A stretch of 64,000 bases of DNA. It comes from Sympetrum striolatum. Its lineage: Eukaryota; Arthropoda; Insecta; Odonata; Libellulidae. The DNA lies in assembly GCA_947579665.1 (NCBI GenBank), contig OX388349.1, positions 22,786,459 to 22,850,458 on the forward strand. The letters run 5' to 3'. Shown here one piece after another: positions 50,381 through 61,215 of the stretch. A program made the translations under genes and the position numbers. Each line of letters opens with the position of its first letter. The stretch's first letter is position 1. The notes beneath the pieces were generated by a model. The model saw nothing but the letters and a program-made list of their open reading frames with translations. It was not told the origin of the DNA and did not search any database.

Positions 50381-50723
50381 ATGGACTCCTTGGGCCGACG
50401 TTCCGGACGTAACGGGGCAGCCGGGCACCACTACGCTTCTCACTACGCCACCCACACGCACCACGGGCACTCTGGGAGCGGGAGGGTTAGCGGGGGAGGG
50501 GGCGGCGGGGGGCGGCTGAGGAGGCAGAGAAGCCAGGAGTGGCGTGAGAGGCAGTACTCGACTTCCGAAGAGGAGGGTGCACCTACAGCGGGTGGGGTAG
50601 CAAGGAAGAGGAGCAGTCCCACCGTCCTTGGGGGCGGTAGAGAGGGAGGCGGAACGACGGGCGCAGTACACAGGTCGGCCGCCGAGCTCGACGGATCCTC
50701 GCTTCTGCCCCTTGGATACTCGA
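50381..50723 (+). CDS. Putative first coding exon of an unidentified gene (N-terminus, 114 codons)
   Basis: ATG at 50381 lies in a strong initiation context (GCCGCCATGG) and is the first ATG after an in-frame stop at 50318. The frame runs to a good 5' splice site (CGA|GTGAGT, GT at 50724-50725), giving 114 complete codons plus one base (phase 1 intron). The product is a low-complexity, probably disordered and cytosolic N-terminus: His-rich (residues 16-30), a Gly run (about 38-44), a basic-to-acidic segment RRQRSQEWRERQYSTSEEEG (about 47-66), then Ser/Gly-rich. It has no signal peptide or membrane segment. The RRxxERxYxSSxSEEG-like segment faintly recalls the intracellular start of teneurins, but I do not regard that as an identification. 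No second exon was recognised to the right, so the first intron would exceed 13 kb. Confidence 0.5.
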
Positions 50724-51269
50724 GTGAGTACGGAGGCGACCTCTGTGAGTCCCTCGCGAAAACACCTCCATCTTCTTCCCTCGGATGTCAGGGTTCCCTC
50801 GTGCTTCTCACATTAAGATTTGGCGCCGATTCATGAGTGCCGGTAGTTCGGGAACGTGGTCCCGCAACAGTTACCCCCGCGAAAGGTGCGCCAATGCGAG
50901 GATGATCCGCATGCAGAGATCCCCCCGTGTTATTGAACGCGCTAAACGGATATCGCTTTTCTTACCTGTTGACGGAATTCGGGGTGTTTATGCATGCCTA
51001 CCATTTCATCGTTGAATACCATCTGTTATTCCCACAGCGTTTATGGGTATCGTCATCCAAGTTTAAGGTAAATTTCGTCTTTCTAACGAGAGTTAATGAC
51101 AATCTTGCAATCAAACATCAGTTTTATCTTTGACTTCAACGAAATTTTTGTATTTTTATCCCTTTTCACTCACAAACATGACAGTTTTCATGCATGACAA
51201 CCTCGTTGTTAGCTCGCCCCGTCGACAAGGATCTAACTGAAATCTCTCCGTTGTTTTCTTCCCTTTTCC
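50724..51269 (+). other. Start of a presumed long intron
   Basis: The GTGAGT donor at 50724 is followed by sequence falling from GC-rich to AT-rich. A second donor-like CTGTGAGTCC lies at about 50742. Short frames here (50785-51015, 50927-51133) have no family signature. Confidence 0.35.
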
Positions 51270-51989
51270 AGTCATGAAACAACCCACTTTTCTTGCCCCG
51301 TCCATCCGGCGAATTCTCTCGCGAGATTTATTTCACTTCCCTCCGACGGTGTTTTAGCGTCTGGAAATTCCTCCGAACGCCGCCGTTCGATCGCGTGGCC
51401 GGCGTTTATTTCAGACGGCAAAATATTTTCCCAGGGGGTCGCTCCATCGTTTTTATTCCTCCAACGAGAATTTCGCATGCCGCGTCACATTAAAATATAA
51501 ATCTCTTCCCCGAGCCCGAGGAATTCGTGGAACGGGGGAGAAAAATCGCGCGATTTCGAATGTGACGGCGGAGTCATGCGCTCTGGAACCGAGGTGACCC
51601 CGCGGTCTCGACGCCGTGGATAAAAGTCGGCGTCCGACGACGCCGGTCACCATTTTGACAGCGGCCCCCCGCGGTGCCGCGACGCGTCTCCAGGGAACGT
51701 CCGTCCAGGTAAAGAGCCTATTCGATCACCGGTCACCATTTGGGCGCCCCGGTTTTCCTCGTGTGCTTCCCGGAATCCATTCACCTGGTTGTGACGCATT
51801 AAGGCTGCGGGTGAAAGGTGCGCTAATATGTCTTTTTGGCAGCGGCGTTAATTCGCATTTACGTCGGAGGAATCTCGGTTTACGACGCTTTTGGAGATTG
51901 TCATCTTCCTCCTTGCTCTTACGATGGTTTTCGTAGATAAAATAGTTTGAAAGGATTTATCTTCGGGAGCTTAAGAGAAAAATTAAAGC
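51270..51989. other. Second CpG-rich segment downstream of the exon
   Basis: 51290-51830 has dense CpG (for example CGATCGCGTGGCCGGCG near 51388). CCGGTCACCATTT occurs twice, at about 51645 and 51730, as a short direct repeat. Open frames on both strands look compositional. The segment may be an intronic enhancer or alternative promoter of the 50381 gene. Confidence 0.35.
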
Positions 51990-52095
51990 ATTCACTGCCT
52001 GTTTCAACGATACATCGTCATCATCAGGTAAGTATAATCCTTACCCGAAGATATACTTACCTGATGACGGCGATGTATCGTTGAAACCGGTCGTG
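51990..52095 (+). mobile_element. Palindrome with a hammerhead-like module on each arm
   Basis: Two arms of about 42 bases face each other around a short centre (CCTTACCCGAAG). The right arm, plus strand, 52061-52092: CTGATGA, C, GGCGAT-gt-ATCGTT, GAAACCGGTC. The left arm, minus strand: CTGATGA, T, GACGAT-gt-ATCGTT, GAAACAGGC. Between the arms G-T replaces A-T in the hairpin, keeping it paired. This is the best-preserved copy of the module: CTGATGA and GAAA are canonical hammerhead core blocks and CCGGTC supplies a minimal stem III with the GTC cleavage triplet. One base (C or T) intervenes between CTGATGA and the stem. Confidence 0.75.
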
Positions 52096-53640
52096 TCAAA
52101 TGAACAGTGGGAGATAGTACATTCTTCATTAAATATATATATGCCACCACTAATGGCTACAATACTTTCTTTCTTTTATACTTACAGAGAAAGTACATGC
52201 TTCAGTTATTATCTCGTGATGGAGTTCCGCAAAACAACGCCTTCCTCCGTGGAATTACTCCGGGAGCTTATCTACTAGATTTTTTAGTTCGTGTATTTGA
52301 GGTGCTTTTAATACGTAGAATCTTCACAGTTACGACCCCATGTTTTTTCCAAATTAGCCTCTTCAGGTGTATTTAACTCAAAGAACACGATGTAGCACTT
52401 TCATAGCCTCCCATTCTCAGCCATTTTCGGATTAACGAACGGGATTCCGGTTGTTTTCCCACGCAGGACATTCGCGTTTCAGATTCCCCTTCGCATTTAC
52501 GACGATCTGCAAGATTCATAGGCCTCCCCATCCGTGGATCCGCGTCGTATCTCCGGGGCAGACGCCTCCCACGCGGCATTTCCGAACGGATACATAACGC
52601 CATTAAAAAGATTACCGGCGCATCCTTTAAAACAGTAACAAGTGGTTCCCCTAGGTCCCCTTCCCCCAGGCCCCCCTCCCCTGGCGCGTTACCCTCTCCG
52701 TGTCTGCCGTACCCTTTCCCCATAATAGCACATCCCCGCGTTAACCCTCGTCGCCACATCTTATCAACCACTCGCCCATACCTATCAAACCATTTAATCA
52801 CTCGCGTCATAAGAGAGTTACGGATACTTTCTTTCCTTCCCTGCTTTTCTCCCCTTCCTCCCCACGCCAAAGAGCACCTGTTTCTTTCCAAACACCCCTC
52901 CTCTCTCTCCCAAGGCTCCCTTCGCTTCTTTTTTATCCTCCTCAGCTTCCTCTCCACAGCCCTTCTTTCTCGTAACCTTTAGCTCATAATCCACCGCGTT
53001 CAGGCCCACCCACGTCCCTTTCTGTAAGGGGTTCAACAATAGCATTCCCGGGCAATGAATATGAACCATTAAAAAATAGCATCTCTCCCGATCCCCGGGC
53101 CCTTAAAAATATATTAAATTCTTTCTTATCTCGCGTGAGGTTGCTTCCGTTTCCGTGGGAGATAAGTTTCCTGGGGTAATTTTTGCGCATTCCCAGGGTG
53201 GGGTGCTTTATTCCTGGGGCTCCTTATCGAGTTATCGGACGGATATTTTCCCGTTTCCATATCCGAGAACGTCGTCCGGCGATCATTAGAGATTTGCGAG
53301 TTTACTTCCTCGTTTTGGATTCCGAAATTTTGATCCTCTCCTAATATTTCACTTTTCTTTGGTGGGTGAAATGTTTGACTTTCACTCGAATTGCAAATAT
53401 TTTCCATTGAAAAATAGATTTGGAAACGAAGTTCAGAATAGGAAATAGGATACCTAAATCTGAGAAGTCCTATTTCAACTTTATAGAAGGGATCTATATT
53501 GGAGCAGTAACATAGAATATCTTGTAGAATGTTCTATTATCTATTCTTCTTAACTTCTTGTAGAAAGTAAGGTTTTGTGCTTTTATGCGTACGTGTGAAT
53601 CTGCTAAATCGGGCTCGTCTTTGTGATAGCTCTCCATAAT
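52096..53640. other. GC-moderate, pyrimidine-rich sequence; no gene supported
   Basis: 52640-52980 is strongly pyrimidine-rich on the plus strand. This opens long frames on the minus strand, including the longest in the window (52373-52957, 194 codons, Arg/Gly/Glu-rich, no domain). I treat it as a composition artefact. 53100-53400 is unique, moderately GC sequence. Confidence 0.45.
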
Positions 53641-53818
53641 AAAACTTGAGAAAATGAAGAAGACTACTTACACCATTACCACATTAATTTTAATAACTCA
53701 TGACCACGGTTTCGAGCTATAAGATACCACCTGAGGATGATCTTATAGATCGAAACCTTGGTCGTGTGTTAATAAAATGACTGTGGTAAAGATATAAGTG
53801 TTATTTTTCTCAAGTTTT
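53641..53818 (+). mobile_element. 178-bp palindromic element with well-paired hammerhead-like module
   Basis: Arms begin AAAACTTGAGAAAA and end with its complement. They continue inward through ACCATTACCACA, TTAATAACTCATGACCACGG and their partners. The core at 53731-53763 is CTGAGGA, T, GATCT-tat-AGATC (five pairs), GAAA, CC-TT-GG, TC, so both stem II and a two-pair stem III form perfectly. Flanking CCAC and GTG can start a stem I. The left arm carries an inverted partial module (minus strand CGAAACCGTGGTC). Confidence 0.75.
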
Positions 53819-56458
53819 GTGAACATTTCGCGGAATGTATCTGTGTGTTCTATTTAAAATCTCGCAAAGATCTCACTCACAGGAGTAGAAAGTATTACTT
53901 TACTAGAAGTAGAAAGGATTACAATCACTATCAACCTAGGTTAAAATAGAACAACTATATTTGCAAAATTACCTATTTTTAGCTGTCGCAAATATGATGT
54001 TACCGCTGCTATTTCAGATTTACCATATATGATTTACCAGTAGCATTTTGATCGTTGGACTCCTTTATCATACAAAGAATGGTTTAAAATGTAAAGTACA
54101 AATCAGTGTCTAAAATCCCCAGAATTCGAGAAAAATATCTGTAATTAGATTTCAGTATTGTAATTTGCGTGAATTTTAGGCTTAATACATGCTATCTCAA
54201 GGATATTTCCCTGTCAGTTACCACTTTCGGCGATTATTTCGTCAATTTTAATTTAATAATGTTTTTAATACATTTACTATTTCTTTTAGTATCCATTTTT
54301 GACTCATTTAATTTAGTCTCTTGGAAAGGTAGCGACATGACGACCGTAGTTTCCAGATAAACCCTGTAGCACTCGTCGTTTTATCAACAGGTACCTACCG
54401 ATATTTTCCCGTTTAATTCGTAAAGGAGAAGTTCTTTCTCTGACCAGAAGTCTCCTGATGCATTTTGTGTATTTGAGGCTAATTATATCTTCGCCAGTTT
54501 ACGTTTCTGATTCCAAAACTTCTGTAGTCAATACCCTAAGCTTTTCATTTTTTAAGGAAGCCGCCAATGGCGTCACAAAAACATAATTACTTCCTTTTGT
54601 TCATTTACTAAATTCATATAATCAGTGAACTATAAAATGGATATATTGATTCACAGATAGGTATTACCTCAGGGATGAATATTTAGATCACCACTCAGGT
54701 GGGCATTTACGTCATATCCCGCTTATCAATGGAAAAACATGGTAATATATTTCGAATATTTAGTCATTGTGGACGAGCATTGTAAGTGAGACGTCAAGTT
54801 AAAAATAAAATTGCTTCTTTGTTCCTCAACCACTCAACCCGCATCCTCAACGATTCCTCTGCTCCCAAAATGGCGAAGCCCACCGTTTTGTTTTGTCGAA
54901 GAAATGATTTATAAAACATTTTCATCCTCGAAACCCATTATTCTCCGTTACTATAAAGCGTCCAACCTTAATCCTCCTCCCGCGATACGGATCCTTTCTG
55001 TTTCCACGTAACGACAACATTTTGAAATATTTCTCATTCGCAGTCCGCCTGCTCCTAATCCTCGGACCACTGTTCAATTTTAATGAACATCGCATCGATC
55101 AATCGAGGCACGCATCCGGCTTTTGGATTTGACAGCCAATTGATTGATTAAATATCTGATACGGCCAATCGATGCGTAAACATCTTAAATCTGCCTTCTA
55201 TGCCCGAGATTAGTCGTGTTTGGAATATTTTCGGGTACAATCCGTCGGATGGGGCGAATCTATCGGAAGGTCGTTCGTTATCCTTTCCGTAATTTAACAC
55301 CTTCGTTATAAAGTACCTACTGCCCACGCCATCGAATGGAACGGAGCTGATTCCAGAACGGAAAACGGTGTTAGAATTTCATGCTGCGGAGAGTCCCAGG
55401 GAAATGAATATCCTCTTTAGATAGGTGTATATTGTAGTGTATTGTAATTTATAGTGTAATATACTGCCCATGGGAGGTTTTTGGAAGGGTTTCCCTCAGG
55501 TCTTTGGATCTATCCGAAAATTAAAATGTTTTGTTACACTTCCTCCTACGCCTCATGGTCAGATGAAAAACTTGAAGGGCAATGCTTAAATAAGTAAATA
55601 TTTAATAGGCGTAGGTTTGAACCTTGGTGTAAGTGATGAATTATCGGAAGATTACACGTGTATTTAATTTTTGAAAGTGCAATACTTTATTATTTCATTC
55701 ATTAGAATACCTAACTTGGAACTGATTTCTATCGCAGTTGTTATATATTCGGCAACGAAAAATTACAATCTTGTTTTTGCATTTTGCTGTCGAAATTTCC
55801 GTATAGAAATTTGAATTGTAATTAGGTTCAGCTCTTTTTGAAATGTATCGGGTATTTTTTTACTCTTCTCACCTTTTATCGTGGCGCATTTTTGTCACAA
55901 TTAAGGATGTTGACGTTAATAAAATCGGGAACATTTTTATGGCTAGCTGTTTTATCATTGTAGCGATCAGTAACTTATTGATAGTAACTTAAATGTTTAC
56001 TCGGTAAATTTCCAGTAAAATTGACGCATTTTTCTTAGTTTTTTGCGAATTTGAATCGTAAATATATGCCACGATAAAGAGAAGTATTCTCCGTTAATTA
56101 TTCTACTCTTTTAGTGCGTCTCTCAATTTTGCTCAAATGTTAGTTTTAATTAATTCTCACCAAAGATTTTCTGTTACGGAATAAAATTCTAAAAATCATC
56201 TCTTATTTCTCATGTACTTTAATTCCATCGGATTAATTAACGTTACATATTAGTTCAAGCGTTGGTTGTAGCAGCAAACATTTTGTTGATAGCAACGTAA
56301 GCATTTACCTAGTTTATTTCTAGTTTGATGGTTTTCTAAATTTTCGCGATTTTCAATTATAGCAATATTCGATGGTAAAAATATGTATATCTATAATTTT
56401 ATATTCTTTTAGTAAGTCTTCCAACTTCTTACGTTTGTAATTTATGATTAATCATTAA
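53819..56458. other. No gene recognised
   Basis: AT-rich sequence with short unique GC-richer stretches (about 54830-55420). No coding exon, RNA gene or repeat was identified. Confidence 0.5.
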
Positions 56459-57245
56459 TGAGGATATTTGCGGATGACTCGGTTATATACAGGGAAATAA
56501 CAAACGAAGAAGACCGAACATCTCTCTCAAACGATTTAGTCCTCATCCAAAGGAGGTGCGAAAAATGGGAATTAGATATTTATGTAGGTAAATGCTCCGT
56601 AGTTAATTTCTTCGAAAAGAAAAATTGCGTCTAAATCACCCGTACAAAATTAATGGAATTAATATAAAAATAGTAGATTCAGTTGAATATCTCGGAATCG
56701 ACATTACTAATAACTTAAATTGGAGCACGCATATTCGAAAAATCTGCAGCAAAGCAAGTAAAAGGCTTGGCTTTGTAAAGCGTATTGTCGGTAAATGCGA
56801 TGAAAAGGTGAGAGAGCAATGTTATTTTACCTTGGTCAGACCCCTTCTGGAATATGCGGCAAGTATATGGGATCCGGCGGATCGTTTTGTTAAGAAATGC
56901 TACGATAAAAAAGCAAGCGTTACAAAAATACTCTCAGACATAGGTTGGGAATCCTTGAAAGAAAGGAGAATGGAAGCTAGGCTGCGATTGCTCAATAAAT
57001 TCAGGTAAACTACATTTTCGGAAGATACAATCGGTATCATGCAACCCCCCTGCTACCTCGGTCGATCCGATAATGACCGTTAGAGAAATAGATGCTAGGA
57101 CGAATCGTTTTAAACATTCATTCTTTCCGCGAACGATACGCGACAATAACCAAATAAGAAAGTAGTTTAGATTCAACTGGTGTTTACACCCCCTGCCACA
57201 CGCCGAAAGGCGGCTTGTAGGTGTAGATGTAGATCTTCCAAATAT
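56459..57245 (+). pseudogene. CR1/Jockey-type LINE reverse transcriptase remnant with 3' end
   Basis: 56459-56632 encodes MRIFADDSVIYREITNEEDR and on to WELDIYVGKCSVVNF: the catalytic FADD block followed by the W-N/Y-KC motif. A one-base frame change near 56625 leads to a 127-codon frame (56625-57008) with YKINGINIKIVDSVEYLGID, NLNWSTHIRKICSKASKRLG, TLVRPLLEYAASIWDP and KKASVTKILSDIGWESLKER. Between WDPA and DRFVKKCY the usual linker (about 15-20 residues) is deleted. Later frames show NRFKHSFFPRTIRDNN (about 57103-57150). The 3' end CACGCCGAAAGGCGGC followed by GTGTAGATGTAGAT is the typical hairpin plus GTAGAT tail. The 5' part with the earlier RT motifs and the endonuclease is absent. Confidence 0.88.
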
Positions 57246-59545
57246 TTTCAATTACGGAATGAAAAACGAAAAATCAACAAGTATATTTAACAGAATTTAA
57301 GAAATCGGATTAATTAATGTTCGAATACCCCCGGTGATTATTATAATAGACGCGCTTCCTTGACTTTAAGCAACGTCTTTTTTTCCCTCGGTGTGATTTC
57401 TGAGTCGCGAGGGCTTTACGTAGAGAGAGATGATCATTTATATACACTTCCGCGCTCCGAAGGGCAGAGGAAATCCTTTTGGGCGGAATGAGTCTTCTCC
57501 GTGCGAAGTTTACACAAGGCTCTCTCGCCTCCTCCAATTTGCAGCTCTTCTTAACGTTCGATCGGCTTTCGAATCGCAGCCTTTTCGTCTTGCTCGCTAT
57601 TTAAACGATCCGAAGGAAAAACGGTCGTTATTTTTTACTCTGGGCGTGGATTTAACTCCGTCGTGATGAGACCGAGAAGAGGTTAAGACGCGCTCTACCT
57701 TTTGAGGTTCTTTTCTATGAACGGTGAATTACATCTCGGGAATCCAGAGCAGAATATTCGGAGATGTTGAGTTATCGACGATCATAATTCACCGCCATTT
57801 TAATGTGTTTTGAAGATAAATATTTAATTAATGCGGAGCTTCTCATAGATTTCATTTGCTGCAAGACAGCTCTTTCTATACTGTAATATCTTCGATAACT
57901 CTTAATAATACTAACATTGCGTCGTATTCATGCTTAAATCTGAAATTTAATTAATAGTGGGAGTGGAAATCAGAAAAAAAACTTTGATTTTTGTTTCTCT
58001 TGTCCATTTTTTCTTAAATTCTATCTTGATTCCTAAATGCGTGGATATAAGGTAAACTGGTGGAAAATAGTCACTATTGACGCCGATAGATCTACGAGTA
58101 AGAAGTTTGAGGTCCTTTTAATCATTAAAGGACTGATTTGTCTACGAAAGCAACATAAAAAAGTTGCATATCTTCCCTATTGCTAGTCTTTAACTAAAAT
58201 TGCTGAAACTACATAGTGACCATTTAATATGACACGCGTAATCATTTCTTATTAGATACAGTTTCTATACGAAGACAGAACGGAGCATTAAATGAAAATG
58301 TAATAACGTTTTCAAAACTAATAACGTAGAAGTTACTGCAGTTTTTCTGTAGCATAGGATAAACTTTTTTCTCTTTAAGATGCATCGAATTTCAGGACAC
58401 TTTTGGTCTTCTACGAGAATAAATTCAATTTTTAGCATAATTTGTTCTCCAAGGATCCAAAAAATCACTCCAGCTTATTTAAAAAATTGGTTTTGAAACG
58501 ATTGTATGGGAAGGTAACCCCAGTTGACTACAGAGTTCACCTTCTGTCTATTGTTTCTTTTTATGATAATGCTTGGGATGAATGGGAGAACGTTGAAGAG
58601 AAATCTTTGACCATAAATATTAATGGAAATGTAAATAGAATCCGCTTTTACCTTAATGATCGATCTTCTTCAACTATTTAAGTATTTTTTAGCTAATTTA
58701 TGAGTGAGTAAGTACAGCCAGAATGTATTATTTTATATTTTCAGTCTTATAATTCAATTTCTAGGATGATTTTGTAGATGTGACAACTGGTAAATTGTAT
58801 GAGATACAAGTTTTATATTTGTATGTAGCTTTTTTACATTAGTCGTACGTAGTCACTTCAATTGCTTAATTTATACGTACACCCATCTTTGAAATTTTGT
58901 ATTTCTTTCCGGTTGTCCGTGCCGTGCTGCTCCGGAATTAGCAAACTTTCAATGCGAGCGCTAAATACACGGTTTCCCCATTCAGCCGTAAATTGAATCA
59001 ACGGTGCATGTCTACATCAAAGCTGCGGTCGTAGGTGACGATGGGAAGCAATGTGATTTTCTGCGACTTTCGATCGGTGACTCTAATTAGAGAACCGAAT
59101 TACCAGTTCGCTCCAAATCATGTGACGATGACATTGTGAATTATTGACGCGTCTCTGTCCTCACCAGAAAGCATAAAATGCGGACGAAAGAATCCTTTTT
59201 GCGTCTACGTCGCTCCGATATATCTTCATATAATATTGAATTAGCGACACGTTTCCGTAGACTTGCCGATATCTAGTTCAGGGTGATACCGGTTAATGGA
59301 GCACTAATGCCACTTGTGGAGCGTGGGGCCTTTTCTCCATCCTGGCCGTAACCTGGAAAGTCGTATTGCATAGCGAGTTGAAGAATATATAGAAACTAAA
59401 GGTACACCTTGACGGTATTTACAGATAATGCTAGTGTTTAGGAGCATGTTGTTCCATTATAAATTTTCTCTCCTATAGATGATGATAATGAAATTTAACT
59501 TAGCACAAGGAAAGCGTGCGACTTTACCCATTTTTGTATAACAAA
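57246..59545. other. No gene recognised
   Basis: 57340-57780 is GC-moderate with overlapping frames on both strands but no domain. 58880-59400 is similarly unique. No RNA gene or exon is supported. Confidence 0.45.
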
Positions 59546-59550
59546 TGAAA

Positions 59551-59632
59551 GAAGTGACTTAACTGGGGTTCGAACCCATGTCTTCTACTTTCCGGGCAGG
59601 TGTTTTATCCAACTAAACCACCATATAAGTTA
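59551..59632 (-). mobile_element. tRNA-derived SINE (minus strand)
   Basis: On the minus strand: A-box TGGTTTAGTTGG, CACCTGCCCGGAAAGTAGAAGAC, then B-box GGTTCGAACCC, followed by AGTTAAGTCACTTCTTTCATTTG. Its middle matches the SINE at 59829, and its 3' body (AAGTCACT...GTTATACA) matches the hairpin element at 63892. The sequence is tRNA-like but the ends do not form a proper acceptor stem. Confidence 0.75.
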
Positions 59633-59689
59633 GGTTTTAGGTTTAGGTATTTATTTACACCTTAGTTTTTTTTACATCCACTCCTTCTA

Positions 59690-59815
59690 AGGTTTTCCTC
59701 TCTATTCTATTCACCTACTCAAAACATTTTATTTATATAATATCGTTGACAAAAGGTTAAATGGAAGAAGAGACTTTTCAGTCTCAATCTCGCCTTAATA
59801 AAGACCTTATAAGTT
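59690..59815 (+). mobile_element. LINE 3'-tail fragment
   Basis: TATAATATCGTTGACAAAAG, then AAATGGAAGAAGAGACTTTTCAGTCTCAATCTCGCC and AATAAAG, parallels the end of the LINE at 60066-61215 and the end of 8430-8800. AGACTTTTCAGTCT forms a stem-loop. Only the last ~125 bases are present, as expected for a strongly 5'-truncated insertion. It lies between two SINE heads. Confidence 0.65.
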
Positions 59816-59828
59816 CCCGTTTACGAAG

Positions 59829-59900
59829 GTTGGTTTAGTTTGTTAGAACACCTGCCCGGAGAGAGACCTGGGTTCGAGTCCTAGTCAATTCATTATATTT
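59829..59900 (+). mobile_element. tRNA-derived SINE head
   Basis: TTGGTTTAGTTTGTTAG (A-box region), ACACCTGCCCGGAGAGAGACCTG, and a perfect B-box GGTTCGAGTCC (59871-59881). It is very like the minus-strand copy 200 bp to its left and the copy at 10291. The T-rich sequence after it may be its tail. Confidence 0.75.
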
Positions 59901-60065
59901 TGCTTTTTGTTGAATCATTCTTTCCTTTCTTAAAAAAATACATAGAATGAGTTTCATTTCAATTCTGGTCAATTTTTTTCCGATTTACCTTTCACAAAGC
60001 TTTTTTTCGATCGCCTAGACAAGCAATAATTTTCCTATCTAAATAAACAAAAGTATCAGCTGCGG

Positions 60066-61215
60066 ATGGTAAAAATTACGGAAATATGCGTAGATAGACC
60101 AGTATTTTATACCATGTATAAACCACGGTTTATCTTTAACTTAAAGAAATTCGACCATATCTCGGGTGCGTTTGAGAAATTGTCTTGGTTCAAGCTCGCT
60201 TCTAGTCGAAAATTAAACATCTTAACAATAACTTACCGTGTCATGCGATTACAAACTCCCGATTACTTCTTTTCAGAATTTGTCAGCTTAGGGTCGGAAC
60301 ATAATTGCAACACTAGAGGAGGAAACAATCTACTCATTCTAAATCACAGGACGGAAATGCTTCATAAATTCTTTGTAGTGACCTCTGTTAATTTATGGAA
60401 CGCCCTTCCACACAGTATCAACTCTTCCTGTTCTATCCACACTTTCAAGAAGAAATGCCTTTTGTATCTTCTAGAGAATCAATAACGCTAGTTATCTCCA
60501 TCATAGCATTTTACATTTTACCATAAGTGAAGTTCGTTTTTTCTTTTTTATTCTGCACGGAAAGACATTTCAAACTTCTTTCTTTACTTTGGACTATTTT
60601 GTTCGTTTTTGGTACTACAGTTCACATCTAGTATAACCTTTTATTTTTCCTATTTTGTATTTCCATAATATTAACTTACTTTAGATTATTGTTTATGCCT
60701 AAATCATCATTTTAACTCTCTTATATAATTATTGTAGAGCGTTATTTTGGATTGATCGTGTTTTATTTTGCTTTTTTCTAGTTCAGTCATATCTTTTATC
60801 ACAAGTGTATGTATCTACTTACTGTATTCTCTGCATTTCATTTTCTATCAAATTTCATCATTTGTCTTGATAATATGTCTCCAACATTTCTTGTAATTTT
60901 CCAGGTCGTATGTACACGGTTTTCTTTAATGTCTTTAAGTTTTTGCTATCGGTAGGTTTTCCCCGGGGTTTCACACCCCCCTTCTTTGTGGGTGTTTTCC
61001 TGCAGCGGATATTTTTTCCTAAGTTTTTCTTCCTAAGATTTTTATACATCCGCAATCCCTTCTTACATTTTCTTCTATTTTCCTCTAAGTTTTCATTGAT
61101 ACATGTAATATTATTATAATAATGTAACAACTTAACGACAAGTTGGATGGAAAAGGAGACTTTTTAGTCTCAATCTCGCCTGTAACAAAGAATCCTAATA
61201 ATAATAATAATATTT
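60066..61215 (+). pseudogene. CR1/L2-like LINE, end of ORF2 plus 3' UTR
   Basis: 60066-60485 encodes 139 codons from the end of the reverse transcriptase polyprotein: FEKLSWFKLASSRKLNILTI, TYRVMRLQTPDYF, CNTRGGNNLLILNHRTEMLH, KFFVVTSVNLWNALPHSINS and SIHTFKKKCLLYLL-stop. The tR...l, FxxxxxxLWNxLP and sixxFKkxL motifs are diagnostic for CR1/L2-type elements. The catalytic RT core and endonuclease are missing. The 3' UTR runs to about 61185, contains TGGGTGTTTTCCTGCAGCGGA (as at 8595-8616), and ends with GGAGACTTTTTAGTCTC (stem-loop), AATCTCGCC and an AATAAT microsatellite. The frame is uninterrupted over 139 codons, so the copy is not very old. Confidence 0.88.

Noticed and set aside
50785..51133. 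Frames downstream of the first exon as further exons
   Set aside because: No acceptor site in phase 1 with a conserved product; composition falls rapidly to AT-rich and the products have no domain.
52373..52957. Longest open frame in the window (194 codons, minus strand)
   Set aside because: The plus strand is pyrimidine-rich here, which removes stops on the minus strand. The product is Arg/Gly/Glu-rich without any domain, overlaps other open frames, and has no splice or promoter context.
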